This document shows, piece by piece, positions 47,901-58,900 of a stretch of 64,000 nucleotides of DNA. The position numbers and the translations under genes are program-made. The notes beneath the pieces are model-generated. The model saw only the letters and a program-made list of their open reading frames with translations, was not told the origin of the DNA and did not search any database. This stretch comes from Gaeumannomyces sp. JS-464 (taxonomy: Eukaryota; Ascomycota; Sordariomycetes; Magnaporthales; Magnaporthaceae). The first letter of the stretch is position 1, and each line of letters begins with the position of its first letter. Location: NCBI GenBank assembly GCA_002197995.1, contig NGZR01000002.1, positions 5,952,001-6,016,000 of the forward strand, written 5' to 3'.

Positions 47901-48674
47901 TGGGAGCAAAGGTGGGAAAAAAAGATTAAAAGTTATAATAAAAAAAAGATTAAAAAAGGGCGAAAAAGAAAAGGTAAAAACCTTTAAAGGCAAAAGGGAA
48001 AAGAACGGTGGAAACCCGCACCCGGAAGGAAATAAAAGCATAACCGGAAAGCATAACATAAATAAAGCAAAAGTAATACAATTACGAAAACGGCGAACCA
48101 ATAAAAAGATCAAATGCGCGCTATAAGCGAAAAAATAATCCGTAACCGGAGCGTTACCTTCGGAAGCGAATAACATAATTACGTCGAATTACCCGACGTT
48201 AACCACGACCCCCGAACCTTACGAAGCAGCCACGCGATTAAACACCGAAACGGGACCGGGAAACCTCGGAACGCGAATAATTAAGCCACCGCAACTAACC
48301 GAACCAACACTACCACTACTAACATTATTACAAAAAAAGAAAAACCGGCACCGGGGCGCTACCTAAACGCAATATGCATTTTTTATAATTTTTCCTTTAC
48401 GTATTTTCCTATTGTTACTATTAATTATAAAAACGCTTTCGCGATGGAACTTTTAAAAGCAATCGTAAGAATTAAGTAAACGGTACCACTGTTTAACATA
48501 GCAAAAACCGTATATAAAAAGCAAATATGGTTTTTATTTTTAAGCTACCGAGCCGGATGCGGACCGCACCCGGAAACGAGTTTAAAGGTTTTATATATAT
48601 AAAACAGCAAAAGCACCGAGGTTTTTATAAACATAACGGCAGTATAACTAATAATAATAATAATAAATAAAAAA
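41986..48674 (+). mobile_element. Tad1-like LINE relic nested in gypsy copy 1
   Basis: On the + strand, ORF1 remains show a double zinc-knuckle region at about 43120-43380 (CPHYGKPKH; KCINCNKPYPAFYRGCEVA). ORF2 follows with an endonuclease-like part (43830-44480). The reverse transcriptase includes TALKKTQNWKAPE (45160-45200), GGWKPIALFSSISKIIKAIV (45370-45440) and an intact FADD catalytic box at 45858-45869. A Cys/His finger tail lies at about 46790-47110 (LCEYGNKREI), followed by a long non-coding stretch. A run of AAT repeats (48648-48672) is the probable 3' tail. It interrupts the gypsy element between RNase H and the integrase C terminus. Confidence 0.8.
47600..48360. other. GC-richer pocket with an unassigned minus-strand frame
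   Basis: Within the RIP block this stretch keeps more G and C. On the minus strand at 47818-47615 a 67-codon frame starts MAPKDKTPRSPRGGARGNA and contains a Gly/Asn-rich run and a Thr run. On the plus strand at about 48180-48350 a Pro/Thr-rich frame is visible. I do not recognise either. They may be the 3' region of the LINE or a separate insertion. Confidence 0.35.
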
Positions 48675-49280
48675 AAAGATTAAAAAACCGACCTTTAAAA
48701 AAAGGGATAGCGTTTACCTTTTTCGACGAAATATTAAAATAAAGCGATTAAGCGATAAATTAAACCATAAAAAACTAAAACCGTTTAAAATGTTAAAGAA
48801 AATTTCGGATATAAATTACAAATTTTAATTACCACCGATTATAAAATCCCACCCGGTTTTTTATATTTCCCTACTCGAATTAGCGCTACCGGGCTTTAAA
48901 AGCAATAAATTAGTAAAAGTCGACCTAAAATAAAAGTACGAAATCGAAGAAATTTTAAACTATAAGCTAAAAAATAAGCCTAAAAAGTACCTAATTAAGT
49001 GGAAAAGGTACGGCTACGAGGAAAACACGTGGGAAAAAAAACCAACCTTAAGCATTATTAAAAACTCCTAAAAAAGTACCGATAAAAACACTTACAAAAA
49101 AGTTAGCAAAAAGGGGGACCTATAAAGTGGGTGCTGCGAATAATACCGTTTTACCACTGGGTTAAAAAGAAGCAGCACTTACCAAAACCAAATAAGGTAA
49201 AAAGGCTTATTACGAACGGTTAAAAAAAAAAAACCTAAATAAAGCTTAAACAAAACATTTTATTAAAGCTTTTTTAACAC

Positions 49281-49350
49281 GGTCGTGCCGGGATTCGAAC
49301 CCGAAATTTCGGCAAAAAGACTAAAGCTACGCTTAATACGTTACAAAACC
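49281..49350 (-). other. tRNA-like sequence in the gypsy tail (copy 1)
   Basis: Read on the minus strand, the 3' half has canonical tRNA geometry. There is a 5-bp T stem with the loop TTCGAAT and an exact B-box GGTTCGAATCC. A 7-nt acceptor strand follows directly and pairs, with one mismatch and a wobble, with the first 7 bases. A D-arm/A-box-like segment is present, but no anticodon stem can be folded. It looks like a tRNA-derived (SINE-like) piece and not a working tRNA. A second copy lies at 60786-60857. Confidence 0.6.
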
Positions 49351-49429
49351 TAAAAAAGTTATTAAAAAAGTTACAATTTACCCCGGTTAAAAAAAGCAAA
49401 CAGGTTTAAGTTAAAATTAACCCCGAGCA

Positions 49430-49700
49430 TTTGCCAGTCGAAAGGAACGAAAAAAGCTACAAAAGGCTCGAAATGCGAGGCAGCTTAACGAGCCGCTTAA
49501 TCGGCCTTTTCCCGCTTAATACGCTTTAACTTTTTTACCGAATTAATACCGCGACGCACCGCGCGTATTATTTTTTTCAACTACATTCGTTTTTGTTTCC
49601 GAAAGCGGAAAACTTTTTCCTCCGCCTTTTTTAGCTTAGCTTTAAATTTAAAATGCTAAACGACGATATTTCGAAGCTCGGAAAAAAAAGGCTTTAGAAC
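49430..49700 (-). pseudogene. Antisense coiled-coil ORF relic in gypsy copy 1 tail
   Basis: This is the RIP-damaged counterpart of the better-preserved frame at 60914-61216. The minus-strand sequence matches it along most of its length, including the segment encoding the Lys/Glu-rich helix, but is broken by stops. Confidence 0.6.
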
Positions 49701-50018
49701 GTCGCATTTCGAGCGATTAATTTAAAAACATTCCACGCATTAAAACGAGTTTTAAAAAAAGCGTTACATTTTTTACGCTTTAAAACGTCGTAATAGTATA
49801 AGCAAAAAGGCATTTCGTAACAGTTAAAAAGGATAGCCGTTAGGAGCTTTTTGCAACTAACGGTTTTTTTTCGCAAAAGGACGTTTTCGCATTCGACCAA
49901 ACATTTTGTTAAAGTAAAAAGGAATGGGAAAAGGTAAAAAAGGAAAGTACTTATTATTAACAAAAAGCGGGGCGATAAAACGTGGCCAAAAGGATTTAGC
50001 TTAAAAAGGGAAACCTAA

Positions 50019-50463
50019 TGTTACGACCAGCATGTAAGCTTTTAGGATAGTAAAGTAAAAGGGGGCTTCGAAGTGGTGCTTCCGCCCCGCTCCGGTTACG
50101 TAAAGTTACGTAAATAAAAAAGGATTTGTAAATTTGTAATAAAGCAATAAATCCAAAAAGGGATTTGTGGATTTGTAATAAAGCAATAAATTTAAAAAGG
50201 ATTTAAAAATTTGTGGCAAAGCTATAAATCCAGCCTAATATAAGGCAAAAGGTAGCGTATATAAAGGATGGATTTCCTATTGTTTTAAGTAGCTTTAATT
50301 AAAGCTTCGGCATTAGTTAACTTAAATTAACTCCTAAGCATCCTTTAAAGCAAGCAATTAAATTGTTCTTTTAAATCACGTGTTTTTTTATTAACCAAAC
50401 TAACGATACTGTCCTCTTTTCCCCGAAGTGCTTTACTTTCAAAGCAAACCCCTAATTATAACA
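50019..50463 (+). repeat. LTR 2 of the gypsy element (probable 3' LTR of copy 1)
   Basis: It begins TGTTACGACCAGCATGTAAG and ends TAATTATAACA, the end having lost one base of the inverted terminus to a G-to-A change. Its left part has tandem copies of an AAAGGATTTGTAAATTTG unit of about 45-50 bp, shared with LTR 3 but not with LTR 1. Its right part matches all three. Confidence 0.8.
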
Positions 50464-52190
50464 TTTAACTTATAACTTTTAACTTTTTTCCGAACTTTGC
50501 TAAGCATCCGGGCCGCTGTTAAAATTTACTCGGTTACGTTCGCTACTTTCGCTAAGCGAAAGCGCGGTAAGCCCTGCTCGACGCGACAGTAAGCCTAAAT
50601 TACGGAAATTAACAAAATTCGAAAAGGAAGCGTTTGTTAAATACATATTTAAGCTGGATTTTCGCGCATTTCCTCCCCGGCCTTTTAGTGTTAAAAATAT
50701 AGCTAACCGACTGCTCGCCGAACGCGACGCGGGCACCGTCGGTAAATGCTAGGTCGAAAAGTTCGTTAAGCGCCGCGCAAAGCTCGACACGCGTTAAATT
50801 CGAAAGTGCGACTATTAAAAAGCTAAATGCGAAAATCCTAAGCTCGTTTTTGCGTAGTTCGACTTCGTACGAAATACTATAGCTAAATATAGCATTTAAA
50901 ATAACGATATTTATAATTTCGACGAAACCGGCTTTTTTTTATAGGTATAATCGCTACCGTTATAATTATTATAATACCGAAAAGCCGTAGTAAAATAAAG
51001 CTAGTTTAGTTTGGTAATCGGGAATAGGTTATAATTATTTAAAAGGTTAATAATTACAGTTAAACGGTTTTTCTTTTTATTATCGTTAAAAAGCAATACT
51101 ATTTAGCTAATTAGTATTTAAAAACCGACTTTTTACGCAATTAAGTTATTGCAATAAGCGCTAACGGGTGGATTACGAACGAACTCGGCTTAAAATGAAT
51201 TTAGCATTTCGATAAATACATTGCAACTCGTTTTACGGGGTTTTATCGTTTATTAATGCTAAACGGCTATAAAAGCCACTATTTAACGAATTTTAAACTT
51301 TATTGCTAAAAATATAACATTATTACGCTTTGCATACTTTTGCATTCGTTTTATTTCTTTTAACCATTTAACGTTAAATGTTTCGAGCCTTTTAAAAAAG
51401 CGTACGATTAATAAATCGAAAATTTAATAAAGTTATACGTTAACCACGTAATTAAAATCAAATTCCTTTCGGCGTTTAAACGGCATTTTTTAACTTTATA
51501 ACGAAAGGAAATATTCGAAAAAGTTTTCGAAAGGCTAGCTTTGCTCCTTTTAACCCGGATTCGGTTTTGGAAAAGCTGGATGTAAAGCTACGAACTTTAA
51601 CTATTTTAAAAACGCTTTTAAACGACCCCGAACTTTAAACTTCCAAAACGCCGCGAACAGCTAAAAAAGCAACTTCGCAATTTAAACATATTAAAACTCG
51701 GATTTTTAATTATCGAAGCAATTTTCCGACATTTATGCTAGCGGTTATAAACCAGCTTGCGAAAAAAACGAATTTAATTATGCATTAAATAGCCTTTTTT
51801 AAAGCCGAAATTTCTTCGTTACGCAAAGCGAACAAAGTTTTAAATAAACGCTAAAAGGCTAAAAAAAACACGTGTTTAACTCGGAAAGTTATTTATTATT
51901 AAAAAAGTACGAAATATTTTAAATTAGCAAAAGCTAAATAAATAGCTATAGCAAAAAATGCGCGATTATAAAGGTTAGGAAAAAAGAGCGACGATAACTC
52001 GTCGGCAATGTAGCATTTGCGGCAAAACCGGACATAATGCGCGCATTTGCTAAGAAAAAGTAAAAATGTCTGATATATATAGTTTTAAATAGTTTAAATG
52101 AATTTCCGGCGTTTTTAAATTAATATGCGCGTCGATTATTTAAAAGCCGAGTCCGGGTGTATCGCTCGCTAATGTATGTCGCTTATTAAT
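50464..52190 (+). mobile_element. Pogo/Fot-like DDE transposon relic
   Basis: On the + strand, RIP-broken frames give the N-terminal helix-turn-helix region (LTKFEKEAFVKYIFKLDFR, RPFSVKNIANRLLAERDAG). The first catalytic Asp lies in IYNFDETGFF (about 50910-50935). A segment RLLMLNGYKSHYL at about 51255 holds the second Asp position, now Asn. Next come NIITLC and the FNVKCFEPFKKAYD stretch. The C-terminal knuckle CSICGKTGHNARIC lies at about 52005-52050. This order matches fungal pogo-type (CENP-B-like) transposases of the Tc1/mariner superfamily. The element sits directly next to LTR 2. Its termini could not be fixed. Confidence 0.85.
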
Positions 52191-52900
52191 AAATCACGTT
52201 ATTACTTTTTTGCTAAAATTTTTAATAAATTTTTTATAAAATTTAAAAGTTTAAAAAGCTTTTAAAATTTTAACAGTTTTTTAATATTAATTATTTTCGA
52301 ATTTTTTATATTTTAATTAGTTTTATATTAACTTTTCCTAATTTAATAACGTATTTTAAAAAAGTAATTTTTTAAATATGCTAATTGCATTTTTTTTAAT
52401 TCGATTAAAAGCTTTACGTTTTATAACTTTTAAAATACTTTATATATATGTTTTTAATAATGTGGTTTACAAGTAAGTGGCGCATATAAGCGAATGGCGC
52501 ACCCACACCCGGCTTTCGGTTAATCGGCGCGCATGCCAACCTAATAACGCCAAAAATCCATTTAAATTACTCGGAATTTTATATACCAAATATTTTTACT
52601 TTTTTTTTAACAAATGCGCGTATTATATCCGGTTTTGCCGCAAATGTTATATCGCTAATAAGTTATCGTCGCTTTTTTTTTTAACCTTTAAAATCGCGCA
52701 TTTTTTATTGTAACTATCCATTTAGCTCTTTTTAGTTTAAAACATTTCGTGCTTTTTTAATGGTAAATAACCCTCCGAGTTAAACACGTGTTTTTTAGCC
52801 TTCCGGCGTTTACTTAATGCATTATTCGCCTTTTTAAACGCAAACACCTCGGTTTGGAAAAAGGCTATTTTATGCAAAGTTCGGAATTTAGTTTTTAGTT
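51776..52900. repeat. Large inverted duplication of the pogo 3' end
   Basis: The left arm (about 51776-52190) and right arm (about 52470-52900) are inverted, diverged copies of the same pogo 3' coding and flanking sequence, with a spacer of about 280 bp. The right arm again encodes the CGKTGHN-type knuckle on the minus strand (about 52615-52650) and an ACACGTGTTTAACTCGGA segment matched at about 51870 in the left arm. The right copy is truncated at about 52900. Confidence 0.8.
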
Positions 52901-53136
52901 TTTAGTTTTAATTATAACGAATTTAGTTTAAATAGTTTTAGTTAGTGGTTTAACTAATTAATAACTAATTAATTTTTTTAACTAATTAAACTAACTAAAT
53001 TAGTTAATTTTTACTTGATTTTTTTTGCATAATTTCCGTATAATTCCTGTACAATTTATACGTAAAACCCCGTTTTTACTTTAATCTTTAAATAATAATA
53101 ATAAAAACAATAATAATATTAATAACAATAATAAGT

Positions 53137-53566
53137 AACGTAGTTTACCACCGAGTTAATCACTTTTACCGAATCGATTACTCCAAATGCTATACTAAAC
53201 GCGGTTTTTTTCAACTAAATAACTCTTCCAATTTAAAGTTAAATTTTACCAAAATTTAACACGTTATATTTAGCTATATGGCAGATTTATAATAAATTAG
53301 TGATATTTTTACTGCTACTTTTTTAAAGTTAGTTTGCAAATTTACACAGTGTATTATACAGTGTTACAAACCAACACCAAAAGAATAGCAGTAAAAATAT
53401 CACTAATTTATTATAAAATTTGCCATATAGTTAAATATAACGTGTTAAATTTTGGTAAAATTTAACTTTAAATTGGGAAAGTTATTTAGTTGAAAAAACC
53501 GCGTTTAGTATAGCATTTGGAGCGATCGACTTAGTAAAAGTGATCGACTCGGTGGTAAACTACGTT
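53137..53566. mobile_element. Palindromic foldback element (MITE-like)
   Basis: It starts AACGTAGTTTACCACC and ends GGTGGTAAACTACGTT. Arms of about 190 bp are complementary nearly throughout, leaving a short central loop around 53330-53385. The arms differ mainly by C/T and G/A changes. It is embedded in AAT-rich sequence, so a target duplication (TA is possible) cannot be confirmed. No coding capacity. Confidence 0.85.
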
Positions 53567-53629
53567 AATAATAACAATAATAATAAAATTAATTATAAAT
53601 ATAATAAAAGTTTAATTTTAAATTATTAA

Positions 53630-54640
53630 CTAATTAATTTCGTTATCGAAATCGCTATTTTCGTTAAAACATTTTTTTATTTGTTGAAATTCTTTTTGTA
53701 AAACCGATAAATCGGCTATATTCCAACTTTTTAATAGTAATATTTTACGGCTAGTTTTCGATTTTAATTTATTACGGCTAAGGGTTATAATATTAATAGC
53801 TGTAAAAAATAAACTTTTTATAACAACCGAAGTAGCTGGAATTGATAAATATTTTTTAGCTAAAATATTTAATATTAGAAATCGCATTTCATTATTTTTT
53901 TAATATAATAAAATATTTTCATTTCCGTCGTATATGTTTTCATTTAAATATATTAAATATTTTTTATCTTTTTGCTTTTTTTTCCCTTTAAATAATTCGG
54001 AATCCGAATCGCTATTATTAATTTTATTACTTTTATCGTAAAAATTAGTATTTAATTCGTTAAACGAATCCGTTATATTGCAATTTGGATATAATTCATT
54101 TTTTAATTTTGTATATTCGTATTTTATAATAGCTTTGGCATCGTTTTGCATATTTAGGTAAAAATGAAGTAATTCGTCCGTTTCGAAATGCGATAATTTA
54201 TATCGAAAATCCAAAATTATCGATAATAAATAAGGTTTATACTTTTTAAATATATTAAAAGTTGGATTTTTAGGAAAATATTTATTAAGCTTTTTTATTC
54301 CGGATTCGATGGCAATTAAATAAGCGTTATAATAATAATTATTTATTAATTTAATCGGGTTTTATTTTTAAAACCCGATATTAAATTCCGTAATTTATTT
54401 ATAAATACGATAATATATATATATATATACAAACGTTATATTTAACGTTATATATATTTGGCTTTGCAATTTAACGGTTAGTTTAACAAATATTTCGAAA
54501 ATCGGAATTAAATTGTTTTTAATTTCAAATTCGTTTTCCGTTAATATCGCTTTTTTATAATCGTTATTATCCGTATTTTTTCCCACGTAAATTAACGGAT
54601 GTTTTAATTTATAAAACGGGTTTAACATTAAAAACGTCGA
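53630..54640 (-). mobile_element. hAT-superfamily transposase relic
   Basis: Minus strand. The frame at 53887-53630 reads ILNILAKKYLSIPATSVV, then NIITLSRNKLKSKTSRK and LLLKSWNIADL, which is the layout of the hAT C-terminal dimerisation domain. Upstream frames at 54214-53900 (104 codons without a stop) and 54628-54395 (MLNPFYKLKHPLIYV) look like preceding transposase sequence. Ends and terminal inverted repeats were not located. The region to 55371 is AT-rich and probably belongs to the same element, but I cannot align it by eye. Confidence 0.7.
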
Positions 54641-55371
54641 ATTTTAACCGGTATTATTATCCATTGGAATTTTCGTTAGTTTAAAATCTTTTTCCAATAT
54701 ATTTTCATTTTTATACTTATTAATTCCTTTTGTTAAAAGCTTTTCGGTTCGTTATTATATTTTAAAATTGTTATAATTTTACGAATTTAACCGTTATATT
54801 ATTATTATCGTTATTATCGGTATTATTTAAAAAATCCTATAAAATATTTTTAGCAACTAAATTTAATATATAAAATGTATAACGAATATTATAAAAATTA
54901 CTTATAATATTTTCACTATAATAACTAATAAAAGTATTGTTATTACTAGCGTTATTACGGGTAATTAATAAAATATTATCGCTATTAATAAAAGGATATT
55001 TTCAAATTATATTATTAAATTCCAAGTATAAATTTTTACCGTATAAGTAATATTACTAATTTCTTTAAATCCGATTAATTTATAATTTAATTTAAAATTA
55101 AAATTAATAAATATTAATATAATTTTAAAATATTAATTTTTAATAATTTTAAAAGTCCAAATATCGAAAGTTATATTAAATTTATTATTGTTTTCGATAT
55201 GTAATCGCATTTTATCGTTAATAACGAAAGGTATTCATTATACGTATTATTTAATATTATTTTTAATTTTTTAGTATTTATAATCGGGGAAATCCTATTT
55301 TAATAATTTAATAAATTAAAAAATAAATTTAATTCCACTATATTAAAAAATAAGTTATTATCGATTATAAA
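54641..55371. other. AT-rich sequence between the hAT relic and LTR 3
   Basis: No recognisable coding sequence or repeat termini. It may be the degraded N-terminal half of the hAT transposase gene. Confidence 0.35.
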
Positions 55372-55937
55372 TGTTACGACTAGCATGTAAGCTTTAAAGC
55401 AGCAGGACGGGAAAAGCCACAAATGGTGCTTTTACCCCGCATTAGGACACGTGGAGTTACGTAACTTAAAAAGGAATTTATAAATTTGCAATAAAGCAAT
55501 AAATTTAAAAAGGGATTTGTGGATTTGTAGTAACCAAAAGATAAAGCGACAAATTTAAAAAGGATTTATAAATTTGTAATAACCAAAAAATAAAGCGATA
55601 AATTTAAAAAGGATTTGTAAATTTATAATAATTAAAAAATAAAACGATAAATCCAAAAAAGATTTATAAATTTGTAATAAGTTAAAAACAAAGCTATAAA
55701 TCCAAAAGTTATTAAAACGAAAGCAAAATGTATATAAAAAATGGATTTCCTATTAACCCAGGTAATTTTAATTAAGGCTTCGGTATTAATTAATTTAAGT
55801 TAGCTTTTAAACATTTCCTAAAGTAAACAATTAAATTATGCTTTTAAATTACGTAATCCTTTGTTAATTAAATTAGCGAAACTATCCTTTCCTTCTTCGA
55901 AAAGCTTTACTTTAAAAGCAAACTTTTAATTGTAACA
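55372..55937 (+). repeat. LTR 3, 5' LTR of gypsy copy 2
   Basis: It begins TGTTACGACTAGCATGTAAG and ends AATTGTAACA. It contains about four tandem copies of a unit of about 50 bp (AAAAGGATTTATAAATTTG, then ATAAAGCGATAAAT), explaining its greater length (566 bp) relative to LTR 2. The right portion matches LTR 1 and LTR 2. The gypsy internal sequence follows directly. Confidence 0.8.
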
Positions 55938-58900
55938 TTTTTAATTAATCTTATTTAATACCTCGTTAAAATGAAAAAATGCAATTATAACGAGTAATAA
56001 CAAAAAGCTTAAAAAGGAAAAAACCACGGTTTTTACTTTTAACGGTGTTAAATACGACTTTAACAAAACCGCTAATACAGCTGGCCTTTTTAAGCTTATA
56101 ACGAACGAGGTTGTTAAAAAATAAGCAAAGGTAAAGGAATTTACTACGAAATTGCTATCTTTTAAAACGCTTATCGCAATTCGAGCGTACAAATTCCCGT
56201 TCCCGGACTTTTACGAAAAGGAAAACGGTAAATTTAAAACGTTTTTTTACCAAATGCAAAAGCTATTTTAAATTTTACAAATAGCAATTCGTAAGCGAAA
56301 AATAAAAGGTTATTTACGTTATTACCAAATTAAACGGTAAAATAAAAAAAATGGGTTTAATTAATTTAAAACGATTATTTTAAAAGGTATAAAAATAGCT
56401 AAAAAGCTATTAAATTTATTTTCGCTAGCTTTAAAACTTTCGGAAAAAAAGTCGGAAAAATGTTCGAAATAGTTAACGAAATTTAAATCGCCGAAAAAAA
56501 TTTACTAGTTTTTAAATAGCGAAAAACCGTAATTAAATATGTAACGAATTTTTAACGAATTAATATAAAGTTTAATTAAAGCGACGCTATTTTAATATTA
56601 CACTTTTATAACGAATTACGCGAAAACGTAAAAGATAAACTCGTAAAGCAAAATCGCCCCGAGTTTTTTACGAATTACGTTAGGAATGCAATTCGTATTA
56701 GCGATAAATTGTATAAACGATAATAAAAAAAAAGATACAGTTTTAAAAGTGCGGTATAAAGTAATAAAGCTAATTAAAAAAGGTTAAATAGTAAGTTATT
56801 ACGGTTTACGAAACGCATTTAAACTTTATAAATTTTAATGCGAAAGCCGCTTATTAGTAATAAAAGTAGCAAAAAAAACAAAAGCAAAACTTAAAAAACG
56901 GGAAGTGTTTTAAATGCGGTTAAACCGGTTATATTGAAATAAACTGCTTTTAAAAGGATAATAACCGGCAAATAATTAACTTTTAACCAACGTAAAAAAA
57001 TTTAACATAAAAAAGGCTATATTTCGGGTCGGCGTTTAATTAGACGAATTGTTACGACGAATTATATGCTATATATTAGTTCGATAAAAAGGTTACCAAA
57101 TGGTATTTTCGAAAACCTCGAAACGTTTACATATTTAAACTACGAGGGTTAAATACGATAGCGAAGGAAAATAACGCGTCGTTTTCGGTTTAACGGATTT
57201 AAAAAGGGAAAACGACGCCGCTTTTTATAAAACCTAAAAAAAGTAACCTTAATAAGCGTTCGAAAAAAAGAAAAGTTTAAAAAAAGCTTTTAAGTTAAAC
57301 CCACCTTTTTCGAAAGTCGGAAAATTCCGATACCGACGCCGAAATAAATTAAAATAAATAAAACCTCGAAATAGCCGAGTTTTAAAAATAAGCAAAAGGT
57401 TTAAACAACGTAACCTTTATATTTATAATTTGTAAAAATTAAGCAAATGGAAAAAACTAGCGCGCGTTTACGCCTTTTAATATTTCGAAGTGTTTTTAAA
57501 ACGTAAAGGTTTTAAAATACCTAAATGGCTTATTATATTACGCTACCCCGGCGGACGGAAATAACGGCTAACTTTTATCGTGGTTTAACGACCAATAGGA
57601 AGTTAAATACGTTAAGTCCCAATTCGATAATATAAGCGAGCTAAAAAAAGGCCGCGTTAAAACCGAAAAACCACCCTAATATCGATTTAAAACACTTTAA
57701 ACATTTGCATTTGTTTTAAGCAAAATGCATTTACGAAAAGTGCAAATTCCATTTATAACTTAAGCTTAAGTACGATTTTTCCCTAAAAGGATAAAAAGTA
57801 AACCTAAAATTAAACCTCGTTTAGCATTCCAATTACCACGGTAAGAATTAGCCCGAATCGGCCGGTTTACCGCAGTTTTTAAACTTAGCGAGCGGTACCC
57901 GATGCTATATATTACTAAAAACGCACGATTAGGGAAAATGCGAAATTGCGGAATGTAAAAAGCATATGGCATAAAAGGCGGAAATTTAGCATTAAAAAAT
58001 CGCGTAAACGTACGTACCGTTTAACCCGGATAAAAAGATAAACGTACGGTAGTTATTCCTTTTATTAAAAAACTAAAAAAAAAACCACCTAAGCGGAAAG
58101 TACGAAAGGGAAAATAAAAAAAACTAATAAAAACCTTCGCAATAGTAAAATCGAATTAACCGTACGACTTTTTAATACTCCGGATGGAATATTAAAAAAA
58201 AAGGTTAAAATAATAATCGATTGCAAAGTTTAAAACGATTACGTATCGTTATAAACGGTTAAACGGTATGGAATTTTTATAAAACGAAAACCCTAACCGT
58301 ATTAATTAAAAACGGTCGAAAAAATCCTTATCGCTTATAATAAAAAATAAATTAATTAAAAAATATAGCTAATAATATTACGCACCCGAAATAAGGAAAA
58401 CGTTATTATTATATTGGACAAATTAAATATAAAAAAGGAAACGTTATTTTCGAAATCTTTTGGTTTAAAAAAAATAACTTTAAAATAAATTAAACTAACG
58501 GTTAAATTTAATAGGAAAAGCTACGAATAATTAAAACGGTTTGCTAATTACGAACTTTAATTTGTAAATATAAAAAGCAAGGAAAAAAAGTTACAACGGT
58601 AATAAAATTTAGCAATTTACCTTCGCATTTAGCATTAACAAATATATAATTATACAAAATAAAAAGCGATTAAAACGATTAAACTAATATTAAAAAACGG
58701 CTCGCGAATATTTCGGAAAAATATTATAAATACGAAAAATTGTTTAAGAAAAACCTAAAAACGGTATTTCCCGAATATAAACCGTTTAATTTTAAAATTA
58801 AGCTAAAACTAAAAATAAACTTAAATATTAAAAGCTATACTAATTTAGCTTTTAGTAATAGGAGGTGCTAAAAAAAACAGTTAAAAAAAAACTTACAAAA

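Larger units (their letters stand above)
48675..50018 (+). mobile_element. Gypsy copy 1, 3' part: integrase C terminus, chromodomain, tail
   Basis: The + strand reads KKGDSVYLFRRNIK and KLNHKKLKPFKMLKKISD (48700-48830), the usual integrase C-terminal segment, then HPVFYISLLEL. A chromodomain follows at about 48912-49070 (KYEIEEILNYK, KYLIKWKRYGYEENTWE). This places the element among the chromodomain-bearing gypsy lineage, whose integrase is directed to heterochromatin. A tail of about 950 bp leads to a purine tract (AAAAAGGGAAA at 50004) directly before LTR 2, consistent with a polypurine tract. Confidence 0.85.
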
